Origin: Tetradesmus obliquus
Taxonomy: Eukaryota > Chlorophyta > Chlorophyceae > Sphaeropleales > Scenedesmaceae
NCBI GenBank assembly: GCA_030272155.1
Contig: CP126197.1
Location: forward strand, 310,001 to 374,000
Reading direction: 5' to 3'
Length of the DNA: 64,000 nucleotides
The stretch's first letter is position 1. Every line of letters starts with the position of its first letter. This document shows, piece after piece, positions 35,489-46,505 of this stretch. The notes under the pieces were generated by a model. That model did not search any database and was not told the origin of the DNA. It saw only the letters and a program-made list of their open reading frames with translations. The position numbers were made by a program, and so were the translations under genes.

Positions 35489-37229
35489 GAGCCCGTCACC
35501 GAAGGGGTCGAGGAGTCATCTTTTGTAATCGGAGCTGATGGTGCCGGCTCCAGCCTACGCAGTGCAATGAAGACCAGCAGCAGCACGCCATTCAGTGTGA
35601 AGCGCTTCCCCGACAAAAACACAATCGTGTATCGCACCATACCGCTGTTCTGGCCTAAGGAGCTTGCAGCTAGCCGGCCCGGGGATGTGAATTACTCTGC
35701 ACGGACCAAGAGCGGCATCAACTTGGACTGCCTGCCTACTAAGGAGGGGCCCTTCATTGGGGTCATGCTGTACAAGTGAGGGGCGGGGCTTTGCTGCAGT
35801 TGGGGTGTTGCAGTGACACAGCAATTGTAGCGCAGAAGATGTTGAGTGTGTGATACATACCTTAGGCATGCCTGGTGCTGACGTGGTGGCGCAAGTGCGG
35901 GCGTCGTGCAGACTGTTCATCAAGAGAACTTGCAGCTCTGCAACAGCTGTTGCTTGCAGGCAATGCCCTAGCCTCATGCCTATGTCACGCGCCGCCTCCA
36001 TGCAACCACATCACTGCCACAGTGCTTTGCGGAAGTACCTGCCACTGTTGATGCCCCATCACCCACCTCCGCTGCATCATCCTGCGCCCCGCCACCCTGC
36101 ACTGCTTCTGCACGCGATCGCAGGCCCGGCGACAAGCGCATCGCCGCCCTCAAGACAGCCGAAGACGTGCGGGCGCTTTTCCAGGAGCACCTCTGAATCT
36201 CATGCAACCCATTTCATGACCTCACACCTGCGTCCTTGTCCTTGTGTGATGGTTCTAGTGCCGCAGGGTTGTGTGTGTCGCTTCCTCCCACTCTTATTGC
36301 CCACCACCCACCCCAACTGCACACACTGCCCTCCCTGCAAACTGCCCTTGCACACAATTGCAGGCCTGGCAACAAGCGCATCGCCCCTCAAGACAGCCGA
36401 GGACGTGCGGGCGCTCTTCCAGGAGCACTGCGTAATCTCATGCAACCCATTTACCCCACACTTGCGCCCTTGTCCTTGTGTGATGGTTCCAGTGCCGCAG
36501 GGTTGTGTGTGTATGCTTCCTGCCACTCTCATTGCCCCATCACCCACCCCAACTGCACATACTGCCCTCCCTGCCTCTGCACCCCGCAGGCCCGGCGACA
36601 AGCGCATCGCCGCGCTCAAGACCGCCGAAGATGTGCGGGCGCTCTTCCAGGAGCACTTCCCCGCCTTCCTGCCAGCTGTGCGCGAAGTGGACCTGCAGCG
36701 CTTCGCCGACAAGCCAGATTGCAGCCTGCCCACCTTCTCATATGCGGGGCCAGTGTTGCATTATGGCCACAGCGCTGTCCTCGTCGGTGATGCGATCCAC
36801 ACGGTCAAACCATACTTCGGCCAGGGCGTGAATTCGGCGTTCGAGGATGTCGCCGTTCTCAAAAAGGCGCTGGACGAAACGGAAGATGACGCTGCCGCTG
36901 CGGTGCGGTGCTACAGCCAGCTGCGGGCCAAAGATGCGGAGGCGCTCGTGGTGCTGAGTCACAGCTTGGACGGCGGCTTTGCCACTTTCGTAGGGCCGCT
37001 GATCCTGGATTCGATGCTGAACAAGCTCGCGCCAAAGGTCTTCTCGCCGAATATTATTGCCTCGCTGCAGAATGAGGCGTGGAGCTTCGCGCAGATCCGG
37101 GCGCGCAAGCGCTGGGATCGCGCGCTGCAGGTGGGGCTGCTGGCGGCCGGCGCTGCGCTGCTGTTGCGGGTGCTGGCGGCGCTGGTGGGGCTGGCCAGCA
37201 AGTTGCTGGGCAGGGTTGGTGTTGTTTGA
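33569..37229 (+). CDS. FAD-dependent monooxygenase, kynurenine 3-monooxygenase-like
   Basis: Four exons, 33569-33832, 34596-34982, 35351-35775 and 36590-37229, with phases 0, 0 and 2; about 572 residues. An Ala/Thr-rich N-terminus precedes the FAD-binding motif VVVIGGGPAGLASALML. Later come IQRDRLASCLLQEL (the Arg motif), FVIGADGAGSSLR (DG motif) and VGDAIHTVKPYFGQGVNSA (GD motif, the form typical of kynurenine 3-monooxygenase). The C-terminus has a hydrophobic helix (LLAAGAALLLRVLAALVGL) like the outer-mitochondrial-membrane anchor of that enzyme. It should hydroxylate an aromatic substrate using NAD(P)H and O2; kynurenine is inferred from similarity only. A polySer tract in exon 3 is encoded by CAG triplets. 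Partial copies of exons 2 and 4 lie in introns, and copies of the last exon lie downstream. Confidence 0.82.
34331..34390 (+). repeat. CTG tract at a ghost splice acceptor
   Basis: A sense-strand CTG run ends directly at the acceptor of the ghost copy of monooxygenase exon 2. Confidence 0.85.
34391..34480 (+). repeat. Ghost copy of the 5' edge of monooxygenase exon 2
   Basis: Acceptor plus about 27 codons (VFERLPEPPAPDDLSVWG onward) precede the intact exon at 34596. The copy carries an in-frame stop soon after and then diverges. Confidence 0.85.
35437..35490 (+). repeat. Exonic CAG tract encoding polySer
   Basis: A CAG run read in the AGC frame as polyserine, inside monooxygenase exon 3 between EVCRLTFQQQQ and EPVTEGVEESS. 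Confidence 0.9.
36105..36435 (+). repeat. Two ghost copies of the 5' edge of monooxygenase exon 4
   Basis: Copies at about 36118-36196 and 36358-36430 repeat the acceptor and PGDKRIAALKTAEDVRALF region before the intact exon at 36590. Homologous intron sequence (CATCACCCACCCCAACTGC) is repeated too. Confidence 0.85.
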
Positions 37230-39709
37230 ATGGTTGATATTGAGCACTACTCGGTCTGTACCGCTTCAAAGCATGGCAATGCTTCCCAGCAGCACGCGCC
37301 CTGTGCGCATCACATGCATCGTGTCTGCATCATGCTGCTGTACAAGCGCTGGGACCGCGCGCTGCAGGTGGGGCTGCTGGCGGCCGGGGCTGCGCTGCTG
37401 CTGCGGGTGGTGGCTGCGCTGTCGCGCCCTATTAGGGTGTTGACCGGTTGTATCTGGTGTGTGCATCTCATTGATGTGGCTATCACTGCAGTCCTGGCAC
37501 ATGCCCCATCTGCACGTGTTTCAGGGTCTGATATGACGTGTACTGCTGAGCTGGACAATCGATCCAAGCCGGGTACGTAGTCGAGAGCGACATCGAGTGC
37601 GATGTCTTCAATTTCGCCCACGTTGTGCTGTGCACATGTGCATTGAGCATATCTGCACATCGGGTAACAAGCCGAGCATCAGCCGAGCAGGCTCACTGTT
37701 GCGATCATGTAGACCAGGCTGCATGGTTGGGCGCAGATCTGAGACCACCACCTTTCCACTGTCGGGCAGCCATTAGGCGCAGCAAGCCGTAGCGCCGCAG
37801 CCGACTCACTAAATTGAAGACCATACTGGTTCAGATCTGAGGGGCCAAAGGGGCTTTCATGGCGTCTCGGCAGCAGTAGGCTGATCCAAGGATACAGCAC
37901 CACTCTGGAGGGAACAGCCAAGCATCGGCAACCCCAGCAGGGCATATCAGCGCCCTGGGCATTGTTTGTAGGCTTATTGTAGTCCAAATGTATGCCGTGG
38001 AGCTGCAGAATTGTGCATTTTCGCCACCCTCAGATGCACCTGGATGCAGTGAGCATGCAGTGTGTAGCCAGTCAGCAGCAGGGCTGTTGAGCGCAGCAGT
38101 GGAAAGTAGTAGTAGTTGGCTTTGCATCTGGAGTTTTGAGAGCAACTTCAGAGCAAAAACTCTCTAATGGCCTGGTACTTCATCATCAAGTTTGTTTGTG
38201 CGGCTTTTGGGCTGAGTGCACAGCATAGTGGCATAGCTGGCTGGCAGTGACTGGTTGAGCAGTTGCAGTGGCATCCTACTTATTGTACACGAGATGAGTG
38301 CGGCCACTCAGGCAGCAGGCATAGCTGCCCCAAACAGAGTGTCAGCAGCCCCAAGCAAGCGGCCAGTCCCAAGCAAGCGGGCATAGCGCGGCTCTATAGC
38401 GAGGTGTCAGCAGCCACCTGAGTTCTGGTGACAGCAGTCCGTTGCAATTTGGGGATGGTCAGTCTGCATAACCAACCTGCACATTGTTTCAGCAGGTGAA
38501 ACCGCTTTGTTGGCATGAGGTTCAGTTGCCAGCATGAGCATTCTCACACAATCTACGGCTGTAGCACACCACATACACTTGCCTGGCAGTTTTCGCAGGC
38601 TAGTGTATGGGGGGGGGGGGGGTCTAGTGTGCCTTGACAGAGCTGATTAGTTTGAGCTCTTGTGTGCGAGCAGCACACATTGCAGTGAGTTGCAGCCAAT
38701 AGTATTGCATGACGTGCACCACCGATCCTATACGACGGCGATCTCATATGGCGTCAGCGCTTATTGGGCTGGCCAGCAAGCTGCTGGGTAGGGTGGGTGC
38801 TGCGTAACTTGTTGTTATCGCGCATTGTCCTGTTCGTACCCGCTGCTGCTGCTGCGGGTGGTGTGTGATGAGTTGCAGGGAGTACAGTTCGCAGTAGCAA
38901 AATGCTGCATATTATGCAGTAGTACTGCGCACTTGCTTTTGAAGAGGGCGCCCCCCGCCACCATCATGTGGTAGCCGCACTGCTGCGGCTGGCAGAGAAG
39001 CTGCTGGGCAGTGTTGGTGCTGTGTATTTGGGTATGTTGAAGCATTATCCCAGGCCTGTCCGTACCCGCTGCTGCGGCAGCTGCTGCTGCTGCTGCTGCT
39101 GGTGGTGGTGATGGCTGCACTGCTTGGGCTGGCCAGCAAGCTGCTGTCAGGGCTATTGTTGTGTAACTTGAGCGCAAATGTTGAGCGTTGTGCTGCCTGA
39201 ATGCTCTGTGTCGATGTTTGCCCAGCAGCAGCACCCCGGGTGCGCACCGTGCGTGGCCACATGCCATGTGCAGCATCATGCTGTTGCGCGATTATGGTGT
39301 CAAGCATTGGAGGTGTAACGGCCGCTTTCCAACCTTCCAAGCACATTTTGCGCCACAGCTGATGCGTACAGCTGGCAAGGCTGTGCAGGCTGCGCAGCAC
39401 ATTTTGTGCTGCCAGCTGCTGCAAGTTGCTGCTGTGCTGCCTCACTCCTGCAGGCTGGTTGCAGCTAGTACCCAGTGGCTTGAAGCAGCGAGCTGAGAAC
39501 CATTGAGAATCAGTGCATGGGTCTTTCGGTCAGTTCAACGCAGTGGAACGTAGGTTCCAGAGCAAGGCTGGGCGGTTCCCGCCACAGGTAGTGCACTGAA
39601 CGCACACGTGACCGCAAGGACGCAGAGTAATCCCGCAATTCGCTGCCGAGCACCTTATTAAACACCCAGCTTTCCAAGATACCCTCGGGAACACCAGTCA
39701 ACTTGTCAT
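37230..39709. other. Region downstream of the monooxygenase gene with copies of its last exon
   Basis: No independent gene was supported. 37344-37425 repeats the KRWDRALQVGLLAAGAALLL part of the last exon. Weaker copies of the tail (GLASKLLGRVG) lie near 38765-38805, 38985-39035 and 39060-39165. A 14-base G run is at 38609-38622. Confidence 0.6.
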
Positions 39710-40615
39710 GTGGTAGGTATCTTGGTGGTAGGAACGGGGACCTGGGCGAAGCAATGTGAGGGAACAGCGCCAGGTCACATCGCTCATTCGCTCACAATAC
39801 ATCTACGGAGTGTATATATTTATGGTCTAAAAGCGGCTGTTGAAAGTAACAGTCCTAGGCAAGCAGCGAGCAGTACCAGTAGAATGCAAGCCCCTCCTGC
39901 AGGGCTGCCAAACTGTTTGGACTTGAAAGAGTCGCAGAGAGCAGACTGCTATGTGGCGTCGACAAGTGACAGACACGGCTATGTTGTATACGAAGACTAC
40001 AGAGGCTGTTTCAACAGCTGGCTGGCAGTGCCTGGGTTCATGCTGCTGCCCACATGGGCCCTTGCAAGTGAGCACATGGCCAGCACACCATGAGCTGTGT
40101 ATCCTGTTTTTCAATGAGTACCTTGTGTTTATGTGCCTCGTTGTTTACTATGGAAAGCAAAGCAACTGATAGCTAAGCAGACTGTCCTGTAAGCAGCAAG
40201 AATGGCTATTTTTACGTTGGGAAACAGCAGTGTCTGCAGCTGTGGATTTGTAGTGGCAGCTTGGCTCTGCAGCTCACCCTTGAAACAGCCTGCAGGAAAC
40301 TTGCTTCATTGATCAGCATCCACAGAAGCTGCAATGATAACTTGGCAGTTCTGTCACTGTGCAGCACCACAGAATCTGGCCCTGCCAGCACTGGCACGCA
40401 GCGGCTGTGTTCCTCGCCTACTTTTCGGCTATACTTTGACAGCCTAAACACATCAATGAAGGCTAGTTACATGTATGTCCTGCAACTGCTGTGCTGCAAC
40501 TGACCTGCCGCCTGCCTTCCTGCAGCCATGTACCTGCTGATGCTGCTGTACATGTTTGTGGGCGTGGCGCTGGCCTCAGACAAGTTCATGGCCTCCATAG
40601 AGGTGCGCCCCAGCT

Positions 40616-40650
<35 letters not shown>

Positions 40651-41489
40651 TGTGCGGCAGTGCACCCACAGCTGCAAACCAGGCCATGCCACCCATACTA
40701 CTTCCTGTGTTGGGCTGTGTCTGTACTGGCGAAGCCACATGGTAGGCTGGTTCTGGTGAATGTCAGAACTCCACACAGCTCTCTGCTGCCCCGCACACTG
40801 CTGCTGCTGCTGCATCAATGATCACGCAGGTGATCTGCAGTGCCACGCGCATAGCCAAGCGCAAGTGCCCCGTGACCGGGCAGAATATTGAAGTGCGGGT
40901 GCCGGTGTGGAACTGGGTGGTGGCAAACGTCAGCCTCATGGCAGTGGGCTCAAGGTGGGCCCGGCTGCAAGATGCTTTGTGCTTGTTTGTGTTTGGACAT
41001 AAAGCGAACGGTTGGAGGCATGCAAGCATGCTAATGGAGGATGTGGTGGCAGCTGCAGCACAGCCTCATGGCGGTGGGCTCCAGGTGCGACAACCAAAGG
41101 CGACAGCAGCACAGCAAGAGACATGCTGCAGAGAATGCGGCTGTCTGTAGCTGCTGCTTGACTTCCCTGCCACTGCAGCTGCTGCTTGAAGCACGGGTGC
41201 AGCCGCTGCGGCTCCACACTGCACTCTAGTAGCAGCAGCACCCTCATTGCTGCTGCTGCTGCTGCAGTGCGCGGGAGATCCTGCTTGCTGTGGTGGAGTC
41301 TGTGCTGCGGCTGCTGCTACCGCTGCTGCTGATGTTGCTGCTGCTGATGTTGCTGCTGCTGCTGTTGCTGCTGCTGCTTAATGATGCAGTGCGCCGGAGA
41401 TCCTGCTTGCTGTGGTGGAGTCTGTGCTGCGGCTGGGCAAGCCAGCAGGGGAGCTGGGGCCCTGCTGCAGCAGCGCACTCACAGCCACA

Positions 41490-41527
<38 letters not shown>

Positions 41528-44500
41528 AGTGCGCCGGAGATCCTGCTTGCTGTGGTGGAGTCTGGGCTGCGGCTGCTGCTGATGTTGCTGCTGATGTTGC
41601 TGCCGGTGCTACTGCTTAATGGTGCAGTGCCCCTGAGATCCTGCTTGCTGTGGTGGAGTCTGTGCTGCGGCTGGGCAAGCCAGTGGTTCTCAGCTTCACC
41701 CCTGCTGCAGCAGCGCACTCACAGCCACAACTGCTGCTGCTGCTCCTGCTGCTGCCGCTTATTTATGCAGTGCACCGGAGATCCTGCTTGCTGTGGTGGA
41801 GTCTGTGCTGCGGCTGGGCAAGCCCGCAGGGGAGCTGGGGCCCTCCACGATTGTGGGCAGCGCGGCATACAACCTGATGATGATCTGCGCAGTGTGCACA
41901 GTGGCGCTGCCTACAGGTGTGGCAAATGTACACAAATACCATCAGGCTTGAGCCGGCTGATGTAGTGCAAGCCTGCGCTTGTGATATCAGGCTGCAGCAG
42001 CCTTTTGCTGCTGCAGAATGCTGGAACTGGGATGGGTGGCTGGGTGCATTGTGCGCGATTGTGTGCGCGGGAGCTGGGGGCCGACACTGTAACGGGCAGC
42101 GCAGCATACAACCTGATGATGGTCTGCGCAGTGTGCACAGTGGCGCTGCCCACAGGTGCGGCAGATACCAGCAGGCTTGAGCCGGCTCATGTAGTACAAG
42201 CCTGCGCTTGTGGTATCAGGCTGCAGCAGCCTTGCGCTGCTGCAGATTGCTGGAACTGGGAAGGGTGGCTGCGTGCATTGTGCATTTTGTGAGCACGGGA
42301 ACTGGGGGCCGACACTGTCACAGGCAGCGCAGCATACAGCCTGATGATGATCAGTGCAGTTTGCACCATGGCGCTGCCCTCTGGTGGGAGGTTGTGCAGT
42401 GCAGGCGCTGCAGTTGTGTTGCCAGGGTGCAGTAGCTACCTGCTAGGAGGGCAAGCTTCCTGCACTATGTGTATGGCGCAGCTGCACGAGCTCGCAGCGC
42501 GATACAGTTGGCCTCCCCTCCTCCCTTTCCCATCCACCTTTGTGTGCCACAAAGATGGCTCATACGTCTGCTGTCGCCTGCTGCTGCTGCTGCTGCTGCT
42601 GCTTCCTGCTGCTGCTGTTGCCTGCTGCTGCGCAGGCGTGGTCAAGCACGTGAAGCACCTGCGCGTGTTCATCACCACCGCCATCATCAGCATGTGGGCA
42701 TACATCTGGATGCTGGTGGTGTACCTCTGGTGGACGCCCAGCGAGGTGAGCGCAGCTGAAAAATTCAAGCACATTCCAGCACCCTTCATGTTGCTGCTGC
42801 TGCTGCTCCTGGTGCTGCTGTTGCTGGTGGTGTACCTGTGGTGGACGCCCAGCGAGGTGAGCGCTTGAAAAGAGCCGAGGCTAAGCACGTTTCTGCACCC
42901 TTTATGCTGCTGCTGCTGCTCCTGGTGCTGGTGGTGTACCTGTGGTGGACGCCCAGCGAGGTGAGCGCAGCTGAAAGATTCAAGCACATTGCTTGTGACT
43001 GTGGCTGAGGTGCTGCTGATGCTTGCCATATGATGCATGCGCACCTGCTGCAGCACTCAGCGCTTGGCCCCGCCTGCCCGCCCTGCCTGCCCTTCCTGCC
43101 CCGCAGATCACAGTGGCTGAGGCGCTGCTGACAGGGGCATGCATGCACATGGCCATGCATGTACAACTGCTGCAGCACTCACCGTCTGTTGCGCTGCCTG
43201 CCCTGCCTACCCTGCAGATCACGGTGGCTGAGGCGCTGCTGACGCTGCTGCAGTTTGCGCTGCTGCTGGTCATCGGCTGGGCGGTTGATGTCAAGGTGTG
43301 GACGCGCTTCATGCGCGGGACAGTGGCCAACGCCGACTCAGACGCTATTGTGGTGAGTGGCGGCCACATCCCAGATCAAACCGCGATGAGCTAACAGCTG
43401 CTGCGTCAATCAGGCGGTTGCGGCTATTTGCAGCTTGCCAGCACGCACTGTGCATACCATGCCACACACTTTATGCCGGTGCATCTATCTTGGCTGCTGC
43501 TGCAAGCAGCGCGTGGCCTACACACCATGTAGCAGCTGCCTATGATGCTTGAGCTCTCGTGTTTGCCAGCCATATCTCCTATTCAGGCAGCCTGCCTGCA
43601 GGCTACGGCAATTTTGCTACTCTTTACTCATCCTGTTCTGCCTGTCTTGTCGTCTGTCTTTCCAGGCGGTGGATGTGCCCGGCCCGCCAGCCACGCTATG
43701 GGGTGCCTGAGGCTGCTATTCTTTCAATAGCTGATTTGTATGCATCCTGCTGTGCCTGTCTGCCCTTGCCAGGCCGTGGAGGCGCCAGCGCTGGCAGCCG
43801 CCAGCCACGCGATGGAGCCGGCAGGCTACTGTGACTGTGCTATTCTGTACTCACCCTGTGCTGTCTGCCTTTGCCATCTGTCTTGCTAGGCCGTGGAGGC
43901 GCCAGCGCTGGCAGCAGCCAGCCACGCGATGGAGTCAGGCGTGTTACTGCAACTGTGCTATTCTGTACTCACCCTGTTCTGTCTGCCTTTGCCGTCTGTC
44001 GTGGCGGGCCGTGGAGGCGCCCGGCCCTGGCAGCCGCCAGCCACGCTATGGGGTGCCTGAGGCTGTTATTTTTTCAATAGCTGATTTGTATGCATCCTGC
44101 TGTGCCTGTCTGCCCTTGCCTGGCCGTGGAGGCGCCAGCGCTAGCAGCCGCCAGCCACGCGATGGAGCCGGCAGGCTACTGTGACTGTGCTGTGCTATCT
44201 GTACTCATCCTGTTCTCCTGTCTTGTCGTCTGTCTTTCCAGGCTGTGGAGGCGCCCGGCCCTGGCAGCCGCCAGCCATGCTATGGGGTGCCTGAGGCTGC
44301 TATTCTTTCAATAGCTGATTTGTATGCATCCTGCTGTGCCTGTCTGCCCTTGGCAGGCTGTGGAGGCGCCAGCGCTGGCAGCAGCCAGCCACGCGATGGA
44401 GTCGGCGTGCTACTGCAACTGTGCTATTCTGTACTCATCCTGTTATGCTGGCCTTTGCCGTCAGTCTTGTCAGGCCGTGGAGGCCCCAGCGCTAGCCATG

Positions 44501-46505
44501 CCATCAAGCTGGTGCCTGAGGCTGCTGTTCTCTCACCTAGCTTTTGGTTTTATGCAACCTGTCGTGCCCATCTGTCAGGCTGTGGAGGCCCCAGTGCTGG
44601 CAGCCGCCAGCCATTTCATCAGGCTGGTGCCTGAATCTGCCATTTTCTCAATAGCTGATTTGTATGCATCCTGTCGTGCCTGTCTGCCCTTGGTAGGCCA
44701 TGGGAGCGCCAGCGCTGGCAGCAGCCAGCCACGCGATGGAGCCGGCAGGCTAATGTGACTGTGCTATTCTGTACTCATCCTGTTCTGCCCGCCTTTGCCG
44801 TCTTTCTTGTCAGGCCGTGAAGGCGCCAGCGCTAGCAGCCGCCAGCCATGCCGCCCAGCTGGTGCCTGACGCTGCTGTTCTCTTACTAACTTGTTCCTTT
44901 ATGCAACCTGTCGTGCCCTTGCTTTCAGGCTGTGGAGGCGCCAGCGCTGGCAGCCGCCAGCCAAGCGATGGAGTGCCTGAGGCTGCTGATCTTTCAATGG
45001 CTGATTTGTATGCATCCTGCTGTGCCTGCCTGCCCCTGCCAGGCCGTGGAGGCGCCAGCGCTGGCAGCAGCCAGCCACGCGATGGAGTCAGGCATGCAGC
45101 ACGTGCGCCGCAGCAGCAGCCTCACGCGCGACGGCAACACGCTGCAGCCGCACCAGCCCACCTTCAACCGCATCAGCAGCATCAACAGCACCGCCAGCAG
45201 CCAAAAAGCCGGCTCCATCAAAGAGGGTGCGGCGCAGCAGCCAGCCGACTCTGATCAGCAGCAGGATTCTCAGCAACAGCAGGAGCTGTGGAGTGCCTGG
45301 AAGCAGCAGTTTGTGGACGCGATCGAGTATGACAGCAAGGCAGTGGGGGACGGCGATGATGACGAGCCAGGGGGTGTGACAGGGCTGCTGCTGCACTTCC
45401 TGAGCATCTTCTGGAAGCTGCTGAGTGCATTGGCGCCGCCTGAGTGGTGGGGCGGCGGCTGGCCGTGCTTCTGTGGCTGCCTGCTGCTCATCATTGGAGA
45501 GGTGCGTGGTGTACACGAACTGCTTGGTTTGTTCGTTGCAGCTTGCTGTTGCTGTGTCAATCAATGTTTTGTATGACTGTTTCTAGCATGTGCCTTTCGG
45601 GCTGCCTGCTGCTCATCATAGGAGACATGCGGTGCACGACACGTACGCCCTGTGGAGTGTGGGCTGGCTGTCACGCACAAGCGTGTTGCTTACATCACCC
45701 CATGTGTGTGTGCCATCAAAAGTTTTTCAGCTGGAATTGAAATTTTTTATTTTTGTTGTGATTGCAGGTCAATTAACATACTGTTAATACACTAAACAAA
45801 CTATTGAGTATCATTACTGTCCCTTCTTCCTTGCCTGTGTCCTGCAGGTGGTCATTATTGATGAGGTGGCAACGCTGCTGGGCTGCGTGGTGGGCCTGTC
45901 CCCCCTGGTCATTGGCATGTCACTCGTGGCCCTCATCATCTGCCTGACATTACAATGCATGTCTGCCTTCCTGCCTGCTGCAGGTGGTCATCATTGACGA
46001 GGTGGCCACGCTGCTGGGCTGCGTGGTGGGCCTGTCCCCCCTGGTCATAGGCATGTCACTCGTAGCACTGGGTACCTCCCTGCCTGACACCTTCTGCAGC
46101 CGCACAGCAGCAGTCAAGGACGACCATGCAGATGCAGCAGTGGGAAACATCACCGGCAGCAATGCGGCTAACGTCTTTTTAGGCCTGGGGCTTCCTTGGC
46201 TGATCAGCAGTGCATATTATGCTTCCAAAGGCGAGCGCTTCTGCTCCGATTCGGGTGCGCTGGCATTTTCCGTGCTGGTGTATTCGAGTGTGGCGGTGGT
46301 GTGGCTGACTGTGCTGTTTCTGAGGAGGGTGTATGCCGGGGGAGAGCTGGGTGCGAAGAGTGCTGTGGCCAAATGGGGCCTGGCTGCGCTTGCGTTTGGG
46401 CTGTGGGGCTTGTTTTTAGTGCTGACTGGGCTTGTGAGTGATGGCGGGCTGGATGATAGCTGGATTGCGGTGAGGGCAGGGGCCTGTGTTTCATCTACAT
46501 CGTGA
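39710..46505 (+). CDS. NCX: Na+/Ca2+ exchanger, NCX/SLC8-like
   Basis: Exchanges Na+ for Ca2+ across a membrane. Eight exons: 39710-40067, 40526-40602, 40830-40954, 41771-41916, 42636-42745, 43218-43352, 45043-45501 and 45984-46505; all phases agree; about 640 residues. Both alpha repeats are present: GVALASDKFMASIE, VSLMAVGSSAPEILLAVVES and IVGSAAYNLMMI in the first; GTSLPDTFCSRTAAVKDDHA, DAAVGNITGSNAANVF and LGLGLPW in the second. The loop ends WKQQFVDAIEYD, GDDDEPGG, LLHFLSIFWKLL as in animal NCX. The loop between the halves is only about 150 residues, polyGln-rich, and shows no Calx-beta calcium-sensor domains. The start is uncertain (ATG at 39710 or 39884). The last exon may be spliced at a GTGAGG just before the stop. 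The membrane (plasma or vacuolar) cannot be told. Confidence 0.9.
41258..41700 (+). repeat. Ghost array: four copies of the 5' edge of exchanger exon 4 (alpha-1 repeat)
   Basis: Acceptor plus the SAPEILLAVVESVLRLG region occurs at about 41264, 41388, 41529 and 41628, before the intact exon at 41771. Each is preceded by a CTG tract or a GATGCAG/GTGCAG acceptor. Some copies keep a perfect acceptor. Confidence 0.85.
42085..42385 (+). repeat. Two ghost copies of the 3' edge of exchanger exon 4
   Basis: About 42090-42156 and 42310-42382 repeat GSAAYNLMM and the rest of the exon end. The first keeps a donor-like ACAG-GTG. Confidence 0.8.
42785..42970 (+). repeat. Two ghost copies of the 3' edge of exchanger exon 5
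   Basis: 42826-42864 and 42929-42968 repeat VVYLWWTPSE with the GTGAGC donor, each after a CTG tract. Confidence 0.85.
43095..43140 (+). repeat. Ghost copy of the 5' edge of exchanger exon 6
   Basis: A CCCCGCAG acceptor plus ITVAEALLT lies 111 bp before the intact exon at 43218. Confidence 0.8.
43640..45042 (+). repeat. Ghost array: twelve copies, about 117 bp each, of the exchanger exon 7 acceptor region
   Basis: Exon-like starts (AVEAPALAAASHAME and variants) occur at 43666, 43773, 43890, 44008, 44123, 44242, 44357, 44474, 44579, 44697, 44814 and 44929; the intact exon starts at 45043. Spacing is 105-119 bp. Most copies keep the AG; those at 44008 and 44123 have lost it. The shared intron part contains a TGTATGCATCCTG stretch in many units. 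Confidence 0.9.
45848..45940 (+). repeat. Ghost copy of the 5' edge of exchanger exon 8
   Basis: CCTGCAG plus about 29 codons of exon 8 (VVIIDEVATLLGCVVG onward) lie 136 bp before the intact exon at 45984. A copy of the exon 7 end (GCLLLIIGD) lies at about 45600-45628. Confidence 0.85.

Noticed and set aside
35850-36589. N-terminal extension of the last monooxygenase exon
   Set aside because: The open frame covers intron and ghost copies; the phase-2 acceptor at 36590 is the one that joins exon 3 correctly.
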